DNA of 56,008 bases from Peptococcaceae bacterium (GTDB lineage: Bacteria; Bacillota; Desulfotomaculia; Desulfotomaculales; Desulfocucumaceae): the NCBI GenBank assembly GCA_023512435.1, contig JAILZP010000021.1:1-56008 (forward strand), given 5' to 3'. This document shows, piece by piece, positions 35,202 through 43,416 of the stretch. The position numbers were made by a program, and so were the translations under genes. Positions within the stretch are counted from its first letter, which is position 1. Every line of letters begins with the position of its first letter. Under the pieces are notes generated by a model. The model searched no databases, was not told the DNA's origin, and worked only from the letters and a program-made list of their open reading frames with translations.

Positions 35202-35987
35202 ATGATGATCAGGGGACTTTTCACCGCGGCCTCGGGACTTGGAGTGTTGCAGGCGCGCATGGACACCACCTCGAACAACCTGGCCAACGTTTCCACCACC
35301 GGTTTCAAGCAGGACAGGGTGCAAGTGGCGGCGTTTCCGGACCTCCTGCTCCAGGAGAGGATCCGGGGAGGCGTGGGCGGTCCGGGTTTGGGCGGCTGGG
35401 CGCCGGTGGGCCGGACCAACCAGGGGGCTGTGGTTACCGGGGTATACACCGACCACGGGACCGGGATCTTGCATGAAACCGGCAGGGAAACGGACCTGGC
35501 CCTCTCCGGCGAAGGGTTTTTCGCCTTCGAGGCCGGCGGGGCCGGGGAAGGCAGGATCCTGTACTCCAGGGACGGGGAACTGCACAGGGATAGTGAGGGG
35601 TACCTGGTCAACTCCAGGGGGCACCGCATTTTGGGAGAATCCGGAGAGCCGGTTCAGGTGGGCGGCGGCAGCTTCACGGTGAGCCCGGAAGGAGTGGTGA
35701 CCACCTCGGACGGCGGCGAGGAAAGACTGATGATCATGGATTTTCCGGATAAAACCAAATTGATCAAGGAGGGCAACGGATATTTCAGCGCTCCCCAGGG
35801 GGAGGGCGTGGCGGTGGAAAATCCGGGGGTTACCCAGCATTTCCTGGAAAAGTCCAATGTCGATGTTGCCGCCGAGATGGTAAACATGATTGAAATAGTA
35901 AGGGCATATGAGGCCGTCCAGAAGATTGTCCAGGCCCATGACGAGTTGATGGACGGCGCCATCAACCGGGTAGGGACGGTGAAGTAG
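35202..35987 (+). CDS. flgF: Flagellar rod protein FlgF-like
   Basis: A 261-aa rod/hook family protein with IRGLFTAASGLGVLQARMDT, then NNLANVSTTGFKQDR, the internal DLALSGEGFFAF motif and the C-terminal FLEKSNVDVAAEMVNMIEIV. It is the first of two distal-rod paralogues before cheD, an arrangement usually annotated FlgF then FlgG (FlhO/FlhP in Bacillus). GGGGGG precedes the ATG; ATG 35205 is equally possible. Which of the pair does which job cannot be decided from sequence. Confidence 0.9.
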   Translation: MMIRGLFTAASGLGVLQARMDTTSNNLANVSTTGFKQDRVQVAAFPDLLLQERIRGGVGGPGLGGWAPVGRTNQGAVVTGVYTDHGTGILHETGRETDLALSGEGFFAFEAGGAGEGRILYSRDGELHRDSEGYLVNSRGHRILGESGEPVQVGGGSFTVSPEGVVTTSDGGEERLMIMDFPDKTKLIKEGNGYFSAPQGEGVAVENPGVTQHFLEKSNVDVAAEMVNMIEIVRAYEAVQKIVQAHDELMDGAINRVGTVK

Positions 35988-36764
35988 ATGATCAGGTCTC
36001 TCCATAACAGCGCCGCCGGCATTAACTCGCAGCAGGCCAGGATCGACTCCACGGCCCGCAATATAACCGGGGTAAACACCGATGCCTATAAGAGCGAGAG
36101 GCCGTCTTTTGCCGACCTGGTCTACCAAAGGATGGCGGATTCCGGAAAGCCGGTGAGGAAGACCGGAAACGATCCGGTTCACGGGACCGGGTCCAGGCAG
36201 GTGGCGGTTGTGAAAAATTTTGAGCAGGGGATTATCCGTGAAACGGGAAGGGAAACAGACCTGGCCATAAAAGGCAGGGGTTTCTTCAGGGTGATCCTGC
36301 CGGACGGCGGCGCCGCCTATACAAGGTACGGAAATTTTAATCTGAACGCCAACAGGGAGCTGGTCACCGAAGACGGGTATCAGCTTGATCCCGGGGTCGT
36401 TCTGCCCGAAGGATACCAGGAGTTGCTGGTGGACAAGAACGGAAAGATCAGGGTCAGGGAGGAAGACGGCGAAGTGACGGACCTCCTGGACCTGACCATT
36501 TATAATTTTGTCAACCCGGCGGGACTGAAGCCCCTGGGCGACAACTTGTTTGCCGCCACCGAGGAGGCCGGTCCCGAAGAAGAGGGAGTGCCGGGCCAGG
36601 ATGGATTCGGCGAGATTGTGCAGAAGAGCCTGGAATCCTCCAACGTGGATCTGGCTGTTGAAATGACGGAACTGTTGGAATCCCAACGGGCTTTCCAGTT
36701 AAACGCCCGGGCCCTGCGGATGGCCGACGAGATGTGGGGTTTGGCCAACAACCTCCGCAAGTAA
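35988..36764 (+). CDS. flgG: Flagellar rod protein FlgG-like
   Basis: A 258-aa rod/hook protein starting at the base after the flgF stop. The N-terminal motif is present in altered form (STARNITGVNTDAYKSER instead of NNLAN-NTxGFK), the middle motif DLAIKGRGFFRV is intact, and the C-terminus is SLESSNVDLAVEMTELLESQ followed by RAFQLNARAL. The divergent N-terminal helix may reflect a specialised place in the rod. AGGGGGC follows for cheD. Confidence 0.9.
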   Translation: MIRSLHNSAAGINSQQARIDSTARNITGVNTDAYKSERPSFADLVYQRMADSGKPVRKTGNDPVHGTGSRQVAVVKNFEQGIIRETGRETDLAIKGRGFFRVILPDGGAAYTRYGNFNLNANRELVTEDGYQLDPGVVLPEGYQELLVDKNGKIRVREEDGEVTDLLDLTIYNFVNPAGLKPLGDNLFAATEEAGPEEEGVPGQDGFGEIVQKSLESSNVDLAVEMTELLESQRAFQLNARALRMADEMWGLANNLRK

Positions 36765-36782
36765 TGTTTTAGGGGGCAGATA

Positions 36783-37286
36783 ATGGAGCTGGCAGCAAAA
36801 AGCGTCGCTGAAATCCAGGTGGGTATAGCTGATTATAAGATTGCCAGGAATCCGTGCCGGCTGATCACGCTGGGGCTGGGGTCGTGCGTGGGGGTAAGCC
36901 TGTATGATCCGGTGACAAAGGTGGGGGGACTGCTTCATGTGATGCTGCCGGACAGCACTCAGTTCAATAACGTCAGCAAGCCGGCCAAATTTGCGGACCT
37001 GGGCATACCCTTGCTGATAAAGGAAATGCGGGCCATGGGCGTTAACACAGGCAGGCTGCAGGCCAAACTGGTGGGAGGCGCCCAGATGTTCTCCGGCCTG
37101 GATGACAAATTGACCCTAAACATTGGCCAGCGAAATACCGAAAAGTCTAGAGAGATTTTAAAAAGGCTCGGTATACCCATTTTAGCCGAGGAGGTCGGGG
37201 GCAACCGGGGGAGGACGATGATCCTGGATACTCAGACGGGGGATGTGCTGATTCGTACGCTGGGCAACAAAATGAAGGTGGTATGA
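36783..37286 (+). CDS. cheD: Chemoreceptor glutamine deamidase CheD
   Basis: CheD deamidates receptor Gln residues and is held in check by CheC. The 167-aa protein has the catalytic Cys35 in TLGLGSCVGVSLYDP and His52 in GLLHVMLPDS, with the following Thr/Asn-containing segment. Length is typical. It overlaps cheR as ATGA. Presence of both cheC and cheD points to the Bacillus-type adaptation circuit. Confidence 0.95.
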   Translation: MELAAKSVAEIQVGIADYKIARNPCRLITLGLGSCVGVSLYDPVTKVGGLLHVMLPDSTQFNNVSKPAKFADLGIPLLIKEMRAMGVNTGRLQAKLVGGAQMFSGLDDKLTLNIGQRNTEKSREILKRLGIPILAEEVGGNRGRTMILDTQTGDVLIRTLGNKMKVV

Positions 37287-38056
37287 GGTTGGACTTTGGT
37301 GAATTCAAGCGCAGAATGTTGGCCCACTTCAGGCTGGACTTGCACAGCTACAAGGAGACCCAGTTAAAGAGGCGAATCGACAGCTTTCTGTTAAGGAAGA
37401 AGATTAACGGCTACGCGGATCTTTTTAAGCTGATAGCCGCAGACCGCCAGGCATACGAGATGTTCCTTGATCACCTGACCATAAATGTTTCGGAGTTTTT
37501 CAGGGATCCCCACAGGTGGCAGGATCTTGAAAAAATTATCCTTCCCGGACTGCTGCAGGGCCGGGGGACGCTGAAAATATGGAGCGCGGCCTGTTCCATC
37601 GGGGCCGAGCCATACTCACTGGGAATTTTGCTGGACGAACTGAGTCCCGGCCGGGCGCACCGGATCGACGCCACCGACATAGACAAAAACATACTGGAAA
37701 AAGCCAGGGCGGGCCGGTATAATCAGGACGTGGTGCGCAACGTGAGCCGGGAAAGGATGGCCAGGTACTTTACCGTGTCGGACGGCAGCTACCTGATTAA
37801 TGAAAACATAAAAAGGAAGGTTTCCTTCAGTAGACATGACCTGCTGACGGATGACTACCCCCAGGGGTACGACCTGATTGTCTGCAGGAATGTTACCATA
37901 TATTTTACCAGAGAAGCCCAGGACAAAATAAACCAAAGTTTCTCCCGTTCGCTTCAACCGGGCGGACTCCTCTTCATCGGGGGGAGCGAAATGATTTTCA
38001 ACCACCAGGAACTGGGCCTGGAAAAAATATTGCCCTGTTTCTACAGGAAAAAGTAG
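37283..38056 (+). CDS. cheR: Chemotaxis protein methyltransferase CheR
   Basis: CheR methylates receptor glutamates using SAM. The 257-aa protein has the all-helical N-domain (YKETQLKRRIDSFLLRKK; NVSEFFRDPHRW) and the methyltransferase core (IWSAACSIGAEPYSLGILL; IDATDIDKNILEKA; DLIVCRNVTIYF). The usual CSTGEEPYS reads CSIGAEPYS, a modest change in the SAM loop. No methylesterase gene cheB lies in the window. Confidence 0.95.
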   Translation: MRLDFGEFKRRMLAHFRLDLHSYKETQLKRRIDSFLLRKKINGYADLFKLIAADRQAYEMFLDHLTINVSEFFRDPHRWQDLEKIILPGLLQGRGTLKIWSAACSIGAEPYSLGILLDELSPGRAHRIDATDIDKNILEKARAGRYNQDVVRNVSRERMARYFTVSDGSYLINENIKRKVSFSRHDLLTDDYPQGYDLIVCRNVTIYFTREAQDKINQSFSRSLQPGGLLFIGGSEMIFNHQELGLEKILPCFYRKK

Positions 38057-38077
38057 CGGGCTGTGAAAGGATGGATG

Positions 38078-38707
38078 ATGATGAACAATAACCCGGAGCT
38101 GTCCGCAGTGCACCTGGACGCTTTACGGGAGATTAGCAACATCGGCATGGGCAATGCCATCACCTCGCTGGCCCAGCTGCTCGACAGGCGGATTAACATG
38201 AGTGTGCCGCTGGCCACCTTCATGCCCTTCGAGGAGACCATACAATTGGTGGGAGGGCCCGAGGAACTGGTTTCCTGCGTCAGCGTGAGGCTGTCGGGAG
38301 ACGTGCCGGGAATGGTCTTGTTTGTCTTTAATTCAAAAAGCACGTACAGGCTGGTCGACCTGCTGATGGGGCTGGACCCGGGCACCACCGGGGAACTTGA
38401 CGAAATGGGCGAGTCCGCCGTCAAGGAAGTGGGGAACGTGCTGACCGGATCGTTTATCAGCGCCATATACAGCCTGACGGCGCTGGACATAAAATCAGCC
38501 GTGCCGATGTTTGCTTACGACATGCTGGGCGCCGTATTGACCTCGCTGATGGTTGCCAGCGGAAGAACCGAAGACCGGGTGTTGGTCCTGGAGACCAGGC
38601 TGTTTCAGGAACAGGCTGAAGCCAGCATAAGCGGTCATTTTTTCATGCTTGCCGAACCGGGGTCCATCAATAAGCTGATTGACGCTCTGGGTTTTTCAAT
38701 GACCTGA
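38078..38707 (+). CDS. cheC: CheY-P phosphatase CheC
   Basis: CheC dephosphorylates CheY-P and binds CheD. The 209-aa protein has two copies of the ExxN active-site helix: LREISNIGMGNAITSLAQLL and VKEVGNVLTGSFISAIYSL, each followed by the conserved proline. Both sites therefore look active, as in Bacillus CheC. Several ATG codons cluster at 38075-38083; ATG 38078 is chosen for its distance from AAAGG. Confidence 0.94.
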   Translation: MMNNNPELSAVHLDALREISNIGMGNAITSLAQLLDRRINMSVPLATFMPFEETIQLVGGPEELVSCVSVRLSGDVPGMVLFVFNSKSTYRLVDLLMGLDPGTTGELDEMGESAVKEVGNVLTGSFISAIYSLTALDIKSAVPMFAYDMLGAVLTSLMVASGRTEDRVLVLETRLFQEQAEASISGHFFMLAEPGSINKLIDALGFSMT

Positions 38708-38712
38708 TTAAC

Positions 38713-38743
38713 CGAAAACGGAAAGTTCGGCTTTCGGGTTTCG
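38713..38743 (+). other. Intercistronic stem-loop between cheC and cheY
   Basis: CGAAAACGGAAAG (38713-38725) pairs with CTTTCGGGTTTCG (38731-38743), 11 of 13 positions, around a TTCGG loop. It could moderate read-through or stabilise mRNA ends around cheY. No T-run follows. Confidence 0.5.
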
Positions 38744-38797
38744 TTTACTGAATAGATCAAAGCCCATAGCTTCAAGTTTTTCAAGGAGGGAATAATT

Positions 38798-39169
38798 TTG
38801 GGGAAGAAAATCCTGATCGTTGATGACGCAGCCTTTATGCGCATGATGATCAAAAACATTCTGGTGAAAAACGGATACGAAGTGGCGGGAGAGGCCGAGA
38901 ACGGCAAGCAGGCCGTCGGCCTGTACGCCGAAACCAAGCCGGACCTGGTGACCATGGATATAACCATGCCGGAAATGGACGGCCTGGAGGCGGTCAAGGC
39001 CATCAGGTCCGCGGATCCGTCAGCCACCATCATCATGTGCAGCGCCATGGGACAGCAGTCCATGGTTATGGAGGCCATCCAGGCCGGGGCCAAGGATTTC
39101 ATTGTCAAGCCGTTTCAGCAGGAGAGGCTTCTGCAGGCGGTGGAGAGGGCCCTCTCCAGGGGGAAGTGA
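38798..39169 (+). CDS. cheY: Chemotaxis response regulator CheY
   Basis: The 123-aa single receiver domain has Asp9/Asp10 (LIVDDAAFMR), the phosphorylated Asp54 in TMDITMPEMDG, the Ser of MCSAMG and the Lys in IVKPF. CheY-P binds the FliM and FliY N-terminal peptides to change rotation. The start is TTG 38798 behind AGGAGGG. It lies between cheC, its phosphatase, and fliM, its target. Confidence 0.96.
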   Translation: MGKKILIVDDAAFMRMMIKNILVKNGYEVAGEAENGKQAVGLYAETKPDLVTMDITMPEMDGLEAVKAIRSADPSATIIMCSAMGQQSMVMEAIQAGAKDFIVKPFQQERLLQAVERALSRGK

Positions 39170-39208
39170 CGCCGGCCGGCTTTTAAATAAATCCGGGGAG
39201 TGTTTTAA

Positions 39209-40204
39209 TTGCAGGAAATCCTATCCCAAAGCGAGATTGATTCACTTCTCGAGGCGTTGACCACGGGAAAGATCGATGTTGAAGAAATAAAACACACCGC
39301 GGCGCCGTCTCCCAGCAGGCCCTATGATTTCAGGCGCCCGAACAAGTTTTCCAAGGAACACCTGCGAAGCCTGGAAATGCTGCACCAGAACTTTGCCCGC
39401 CTTTTGACCAGCTTTTTTTCCGGCTACCTGAGGTCGGCCATCAATGTGGAAGTGGCCTCGGTGGGGCAGATGATTTACGAGGAGTTCATGCGGTCCATCC
39501 CCAGTCCCACGGTGCTCACCATTTTCGAATGCAGCCCGTTGGAGGGGGCGGCCATAATAGAAACCAACAGCCAGGTGGTTTTTCCCCTTATCGACCTGAT
39601 GTTCGGGGGTCCGGGCACGGCCACCGACAAAGCCAGGGAACTGACCGACATAGAAATGACCGTGGTCAAAAAGCTCTACCACCGGGTGCTGGAACACCTG
39701 GCAACGGCGTGGCAGGACCTGTATGAGATCAGGCCCCAGATCAAGGCCATTGAGTCAAACCCCAGGATGCAGCAGCTCTATTCGCCAAATGAGGTGGTTG
39801 CCCTGGTCACCTTCTCGGTTTCCATCGATGAAGAGTCCCGGGGCCTGATGAACCTGTGCATTCCGTACATTGTTCTGGAGCCGGTTATACCCAAGCTTTC
39901 GGTTAGGCAGCAGTTTTTAAGGCAGTCCGGGGGACCGCGGGAAGAAGAAGTGAAGTGGATAAAACACTGGCTGGGCTTCTCGGGCGTGAACCTGGAGGTC
40001 ATCCTGGGCGAGACCTATATCACGGTAAACGATTTTTTGCAGCTGCAGGAAAGCGACGTGCTGGTTTTAATGCGGCGCGTCGACCAGGACCTGGATCTGT
40101 ACGTGGAAAAGGAGCTGAAATTCGGAGTACAGGCCGGCAGGGTGAACAAAAATCTGGCGGTACAGGTGGTGTCCCTGACCGAAGGGGGCAAAGAAATTGA
40201 CTGA
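39209..40204 (+). CDS. fliM: Flagellar motor switch protein FliM
   Basis: FliM forms the C-ring wall and receives CheY-P. The 331-aa protein has the CheY-binding N-terminal peptide (ILSQSEIDSLLEAL), a CheC-like middle domain (YDFRRPNKFSKEHLRSLEML) and a C-terminal SpoA domain. The start is TTG 39209 after CGGGGAG. It overlaps fliY by 8 bases. Confidence 0.96.
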   Translation: MQEILSQSEIDSLLEALTTGKIDVEEIKHTAAPSPSRPYDFRRPNKFSKEHLRSLEMLHQNFARLLTSFFSGYLRSAINVEVASVGQMIYEEFMRSIPSPTVLTIFECSPLEGAAIIETNSQVVFPLIDLMFGGPGTATDKARELTDIEMTVVKKLYHRVLEHLATAWQDLYEIRPQIKAIESNPRMQQLYSPNEVVALVTFSVSIDEESRGLMNLCIPYIVLEPVIPKLSVRQQFLRQSGGPREEEVKWIKHWLGFSGVNLEVILGETYITVNDFLQLQESDVLVLMRRVDQDLDLYVEKELKFGVQAGRVNKNLAVQVVSLTEGGKEID

Positions 40205-41441
40205 TAATAATAAAATGCTCAGCCAGGCGGAGATAGACGCCCTGTTGAGCGGATCAAACCTTGATGACAATGAAGGCCGGACTGAACCGGAAGCGGCCTT
40301 GGATTTGCGCCCGGACGATTCGTCGCCGCCCGGGGGCGGATCCGGCGGGCTGCTGGAAGACAGCGAAAAGGACGCCCTGGGTGAAATCGGCAATATATGC
40401 ATGGGGGCCGCTTCCACCACCCTGTCCGAACTGCTTCGCCAGAAGGTGGTGATCACCAGCCCCAGGGTCGAGGTTATACCGGAGCGGGCGCTTTTCGAAA
40501 GCTTCAAGGTGCCCTACGTGGTAATCCAGGTGGAATTCAAGGCCGGCCTGACCGGTTACAATGTGCTGGTGATCAAGCTCAGGGACGCCATGATTATGGC
40601 CAACTTAATGATGGGCGGGGACGGTGAGGTTACCTCCGGGGAGATCAGCGAACTTGAACTGAGCGCTGCCTCCGAAGCCATGAACCAGATGATTGGGTCG
40701 GCATCGACTTCCTTGTCCACGATGTTTGGAAGGGCCATTAACATATCGCCGCCCGTCACCAAAGTCCTGGAAAACCCGGATAATCCGGATATCAACCTGT
40801 CCGGGGATGAAGAAAGCGTGGTGGCGGTATCCTTCGACATGAAAATAGGGGACCTGGTTGATACCGAGATTATGCAGGTCCTGAGCATTGCAACCGCCAA
40901 GAAAGAAGCCGCCCTGCTTTGGGAAAGCATCGAGGGGGCTTCCCCGCCGGAAGATGAACCCCTCCAGGCAGGGGAGGAGGCCGGGGAAGACGAGGACAAC
41001 TGGCTGTCAAAAGACTTCTGGCCAGGGGATCAGGAAGGAGGAAGGCCGGAACAGGCCCCGGAAGCCGGTAAGCCGGCTGCGGAGCAGTGGAAGGGGCCGG
41101 AACTGAAACCGGCTCCCCGGGAGAGGTTCAGCAAGATTCCGGCGGGAGTTCAGATTTCCGGACTGACCCCGGAGGAAAAGAGAAAACTGGAACTCCTGCT
41201 GGAGGTTCCCCTGAAGGTGAGCGTGGTTCTGGGCCGCACCAGAAGGCCGATCAGGGAAGTGCTCAACCTCACGCCGGGCGCCATTGTGGAGCTTAACTCA
41301 CTGGTGGACGAGCCGGTGGAGGTTCTGGTGAACGGCACGCTGGTGGCCAAGGGCGAGGTGGTGGTGGTTAATGAAAACTTCGGGGTGCGGATAACCTATA
41401 TCATGAGCCCGGAGGAAAGATTGAGGCAGCTGAAAGAGTAA
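40197..41441 (+). CDS. fliY: Flagellar motor switch phosphatase FliY
   Basis: FliY combines C-ring structure with CheY-P phosphatase activity. The 414-aa protein has a FliM-like N-terminal peptide (MLSQAEIDALLSG), a CheC-like domain with ExxN sites (ALGEIGNICMGAASTTLSEL; ASEAMNQMIGSASTSLS, where the second keeps E and N), a Pro/Glu-rich linker (about residues 250-310) and a C-terminal SpoA domain (LNLTPGAIVELNSLVDEPVE; GEVVVVNENFGVRITYI). The start is TTG 40197. It is the last gene of the superoperon and is followed by a terminator. Confidence 0.95.
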   Translation: MTDNNKMLSQAEIDALLSGSNLDDNEGRTEPEAALDLRPDDSSPPGGGSGGLLEDSEKDALGEIGNICMGAASTTLSELLRQKVVITSPRVEVIPERALFESFKVPYVVIQVEFKAGLTGYNVLVIKLRDAMIMANLMMGGDGEVTSGEISELELSAASEAMNQMIGSASTSLSTMFGRAINISPPVTKVLENPDNPDINLSGDEESVVAVSFDMKIGDLVDTEIMQVLSIATAKKEAALLWESIEGASPPEDEPLQAGEEAGEDEDNWLSKDFWPGDQEGGRPEQAPEAGKPAAEQWKGPELKPAPRERFSKIPAGVQISGLTPEEKRKLELLLEVPLKVSVVLGRTRRPIREVLNLTPGAIVELNSLVDEPVEVLVNGTLVAKGEVVVVNENFGVRITYIMSPEERLRQLKE

Positions 41442-41446
41442 GAACA

Positions 41447-41474
41447 ACCAGAACACAGAACTCAGGACTCAGAA
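41447..41474 (+). repeat. Heptad repeat array (NNCAGAA), 4 units, after fliY
   Basis: ACCAGAA, CACAGAA, CTCAGGA, CTCAGAA in phase, starting six bases after the fliY stop and ending just before the terminator stem. Confidence 0.8.
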
Positions 41475-41482
41475 TCTGCAAG

Positions 41483-41507
41483 AAGGGATTCGCCCGGCGA
41501 ATCCCTT
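41483..41507. terminator. Bidirectional terminator between fliY and the DUF1015 gene
   Basis: A perfect 11-bp stem, AAGGGATTCGC (41483-41493) with GCGAATCCCTT (41497-41507), loop CCG, followed by ATTTAACTATTGTAT. It separates two convergent genes and can serve both. Confidence 0.85.
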
Positions 41508-41533
41508 ATTTAACTATTGTATCAAATATTCGA

Positions 41534-41561
41534 TTTCCCAATCCCCAATCCCGTTCAATCC
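41534..41561 (-). repeat. Heptad repeat (TGGGGAT/GGGAATY family) over the DUF1015 gene stop
   Basis: Plus-strand units TTTCCCA, ATCCCCA, ATCCCGT, TCAATCC. The minus-strand stop codon TGA (41555-41557) of the DUF1015 gene lies in the last unit. Confidence 0.7.
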
Positions 41562-42895
41562 AACGGGTTGATCACCAGCCCGGTGATCATCTTGGGATAG
41601 AAGAAGGTGCTCTTTTGCGGCATTTTTTCAGTGTTGGCCGCCACTTCGGTGACCTCTTCCACCATGGTCGGGTTTAAAAACAGGGCCAGCTGGTATTCCC
41701 CGCTGTCAACGGCCGCCAGCGCTCCCTCCTCCTCCCTGGTGTAGGTGACGTGGTCGCCTTTGGCCAGGAGTTCCGGTCCGATGCCCAGGTGTTTTTCAAC
41801 AATCAGGCAATGCAGGACCGAGACGTCCAGGCCCTGCCAGGCCGGGGATTTGCCCTGGGGCATCAGTTCCGCCAGTCCGTCTTCATTTTTTAGTGAGGCC
41901 AGGAATAGTTTTCCACCGCCGGTGTATATGCCGAAAACGTGGCGGTGCTTCCACCGGCCTGCGGGATCCGCCCCCCGGCCAGCCAGGAGGTCCAGAAATT
42001 CCTTGAAATTTTCCCTTTGCGGCGACAGCCTGAACTCCTCCAGCCGGAAATTTTCCAGCAGCCGTTGGGGAAGCGCGGAAATGTCCCCCTGGTCTACGTT
42101 CCTGACCAGCCGGTGGGTGGGCAGGATGACCAGGCCCGGGTCGTAAAGGTTTACCAGGGTCATCATAACGTAATTGTATGCCTCAGTGCCCGTGTCCCCG
42201 GCCGCTGCGCGCTCCGCCCGGTAATTCATGGCGGTCTCGTAACGGTGGTGGCCGTCCGCGATAAAAATGCGCTTTTCCGCCATGGTCCGCTGCACCGATC
42301 GGACTGTCTCCCCGTCGCTGATTACCCAGAGGCGGTGGATTTCCCCGTTTTCGTCAGTGAAGGCCGCATCGGGCTCACGCCGGCCGGCGGCTTGCCTCAA
42401 GGCCCCGGTTACAGCCATCTCCGGGTCGGCGTACAGGCCGAAAATGGGACTGAAGTTGGCCCTGCAGGCCCGCATCAGTTCCAGCCGGTCGGCCTTGTGC
42501 TTGGGCAGGGTTTCCTCATGGGGGAGGACCACTCCCCTCTCATAGGGCTCGATTTTCACCGCGCAGATGAAGCCGGAACGGACCTTCTTCCGTCCGGCCG
42601 CGGCAAACTCCTGGTCGTACAGGTAAAGGGCCGGGGTCTTTTCCCGGACCAGCACGTCTTCACCCATCCACTGGCTGAAGTGGGCGGCGGCCCTGGTGTA
42701 CCGGTTGCCGCCCGGCCCGTCCCCCTCGTTCACCTTTCCGTATTCCAGACGGATGATGTTGTAGGGGTGTTTCCTATAGTAGCGTTCCTGGGCGGCATGG
42801 TCGATGACGTCGTAGGGCGGCGTCACCACGTCGGCCAGGTTTTTCACTTTTTCCGGGTTGTATCGGATTCCCCTGAAGGGAATGATGGCGGCCAT
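41555..42895 (-). CDS. DUF1015 family protein
   Basis: A 446-aa soluble protein of the DUF1015 (COG4198) family: AAIIPFRGIRYNPEKV at the N-terminus, VVTPPYDVID, LPHEETLPKHKADRLELMRA, and the histidine-rich FIADGHHRYETAMNYR. The function is unknown; the DGHHR motif suggests a metal- or nucleotide-binding hydrolase-like site. The start is ATG at 42895 with AAGGAGG just upstream; an upstream ATG at 42958 would translate heptad repeat sequence (RELGIGNWELGG) and is rejected. A mazG-like gene precedes it on the same strand. Its stop codon lies in another heptad array. Confidence 0.92.
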   Translation of the reverse strand: MAAIIPFRGIRYNPEKVKNLADVVTPPYDVIDHAAQERYYRKHPYNIIRLEYGKVNEGDGPGGNRYTRAAAHFSQWMGEDVLVREKTPALYLYDQEFAAAGRKKVRSGFICAVKIEPYERGVVLPHEETLPKHKADRLELMRACRANFSPIFGLYADPEMAVTGALRQAAGRREPDAAFTDENGEIHRLWVISDGETVRSVQRTMAEKRIFIADGHHRYETAMNYRAERAAAGDTGTEAYNYVMMTLVNLYDPGLVILPTHRLVRNVDQGDISALPQRLLENFRLEEFRLSPQRENFKEFLDLLAGRGADPAGRWKHRHVFGIYTGGGKLFLASLKNEDGLAELMPQGKSPAWQGLDVSVLHCLIVEKHLGIGPELLAKGDHVTYTREEEGALAAVDSGEYQLALFLNPTMVEEVTEVAANTEKMPQKSTFFYPKMITGLVINPLD

Positions 42896-42913
42896 TTGTA
42901 TCCTCCTTCCCCC

Positions 42914-42941
42914 TAATTCCCAATTCCCAATGCCTAATTCC
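42914..42941 (-). repeat. Heptad repeat array (GGAATTR), 4 units, between mazG and DUF1015 genes
   Basis: Plus-strand units TAATTCC, CAATTCC, CAATGCC, TAATTCC. Read on the minus strand, the array supplies the TAG stop of the mazG-like gene (42934-42936). Confidence 0.8.
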
Positions 42942-43257
42942 CGTCTTTTCGCGTCCACCGGCTGCCGTCCCGCCGGCGGTACTTGTCCATCATGCGCCGG
43001 AAGGCCTCCTCCAGGTCTATGTTCAGGGAGTTGGCGTAACAGACGATGATGAACAAAATGTCCGCCAGCTCCAGGGCCAGGTCTCCTGACGGCTCACCGG
43101 GCTTTTTGGGCTTCTCGCCGAACCGGTGGTTGACCTCCCTGGCCAGTTCGCCCACCTCTTCGGTCAGCCTGGCCAGCATGGACAGAGGGTGCCAGTACCC
43201 TTCCTCGAACTGTCCTATCCAGCGGTCCACCTCGGCCTGCATATCCTTGATCTCCAA
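42934..43257 (-). CDS. MazG-like nucleotide pyrophosphohydrolase
   Basis: The 107-aa single-domain protein has the MazG/all-alpha NTP pyrophosphatase signature: MLARLTEEVGELAREVNHRF with the EExGE metal-binding helix, and DLALELADILFIIVCYANSL with the ExxD helix. Such enzymes hydrolyse NTP or dNTP to NMP and pyrophosphate for nucleotide housekeeping. The start is TTG 43257, preceded by GGTGA. The final codons (KDGN and stop) run into a heptad array. Confidence 0.93.
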   Translation of the reverse strand: MEIKDMQAEVDRWIGQFEEGYWHPLSMLARLTEEVGELAREVNHRFGEKPKKPGEPSGDLALELADILFIIVCYANSLNIDLEEAFRRMMDKYRRRDGSRWTRKDGN

Positions 43258-43416
43258 AAGCCGTTCACCCCGTATAACCTTCTAAAACAACATAATTTTA
43301 TCAGTTTTTTTATCTTAGTTCCACTTTTTCATAAAAAAATGGATCTGCCGTGGTAATTACTGCCACCGGCATAATCAAACTTACTGTCAAGTATATATTT
43401 GGTAAAGGAAACGGGG

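Noticed and set aside
34836..36686. 616-codon open frame on the minus strand opposite the sigD end, flgF and flgG
   Set aside because: It covers three well-supported genes in mirror frame; composition is His/Gly/Pro/Val-rich as expected of antisense to G+C-rich codons, and it has no domain or ribosome site.
41939..42916. 325-codon plus-strand frame opposite the DUF1015 gene
   Set aside because: The DUF1015 protein on the minus strand has conserved motifs and a good ribosome site; the plus frame has neither.
42896..42958. ATG 42958 as start of the DUF1015 gene
   Set aside because: The extra 21 codons translate heptad repeat sequence; ATG 42895 has AAGGAGG upstream.
43270..43416. Divergent promoters between the mazG-like gene and the LolA-like gene
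   Set aside because: The gap is A/T-rich and must hold promoters, but I could not find a -35/-10 pair with correct spacing on either strand that stands out.
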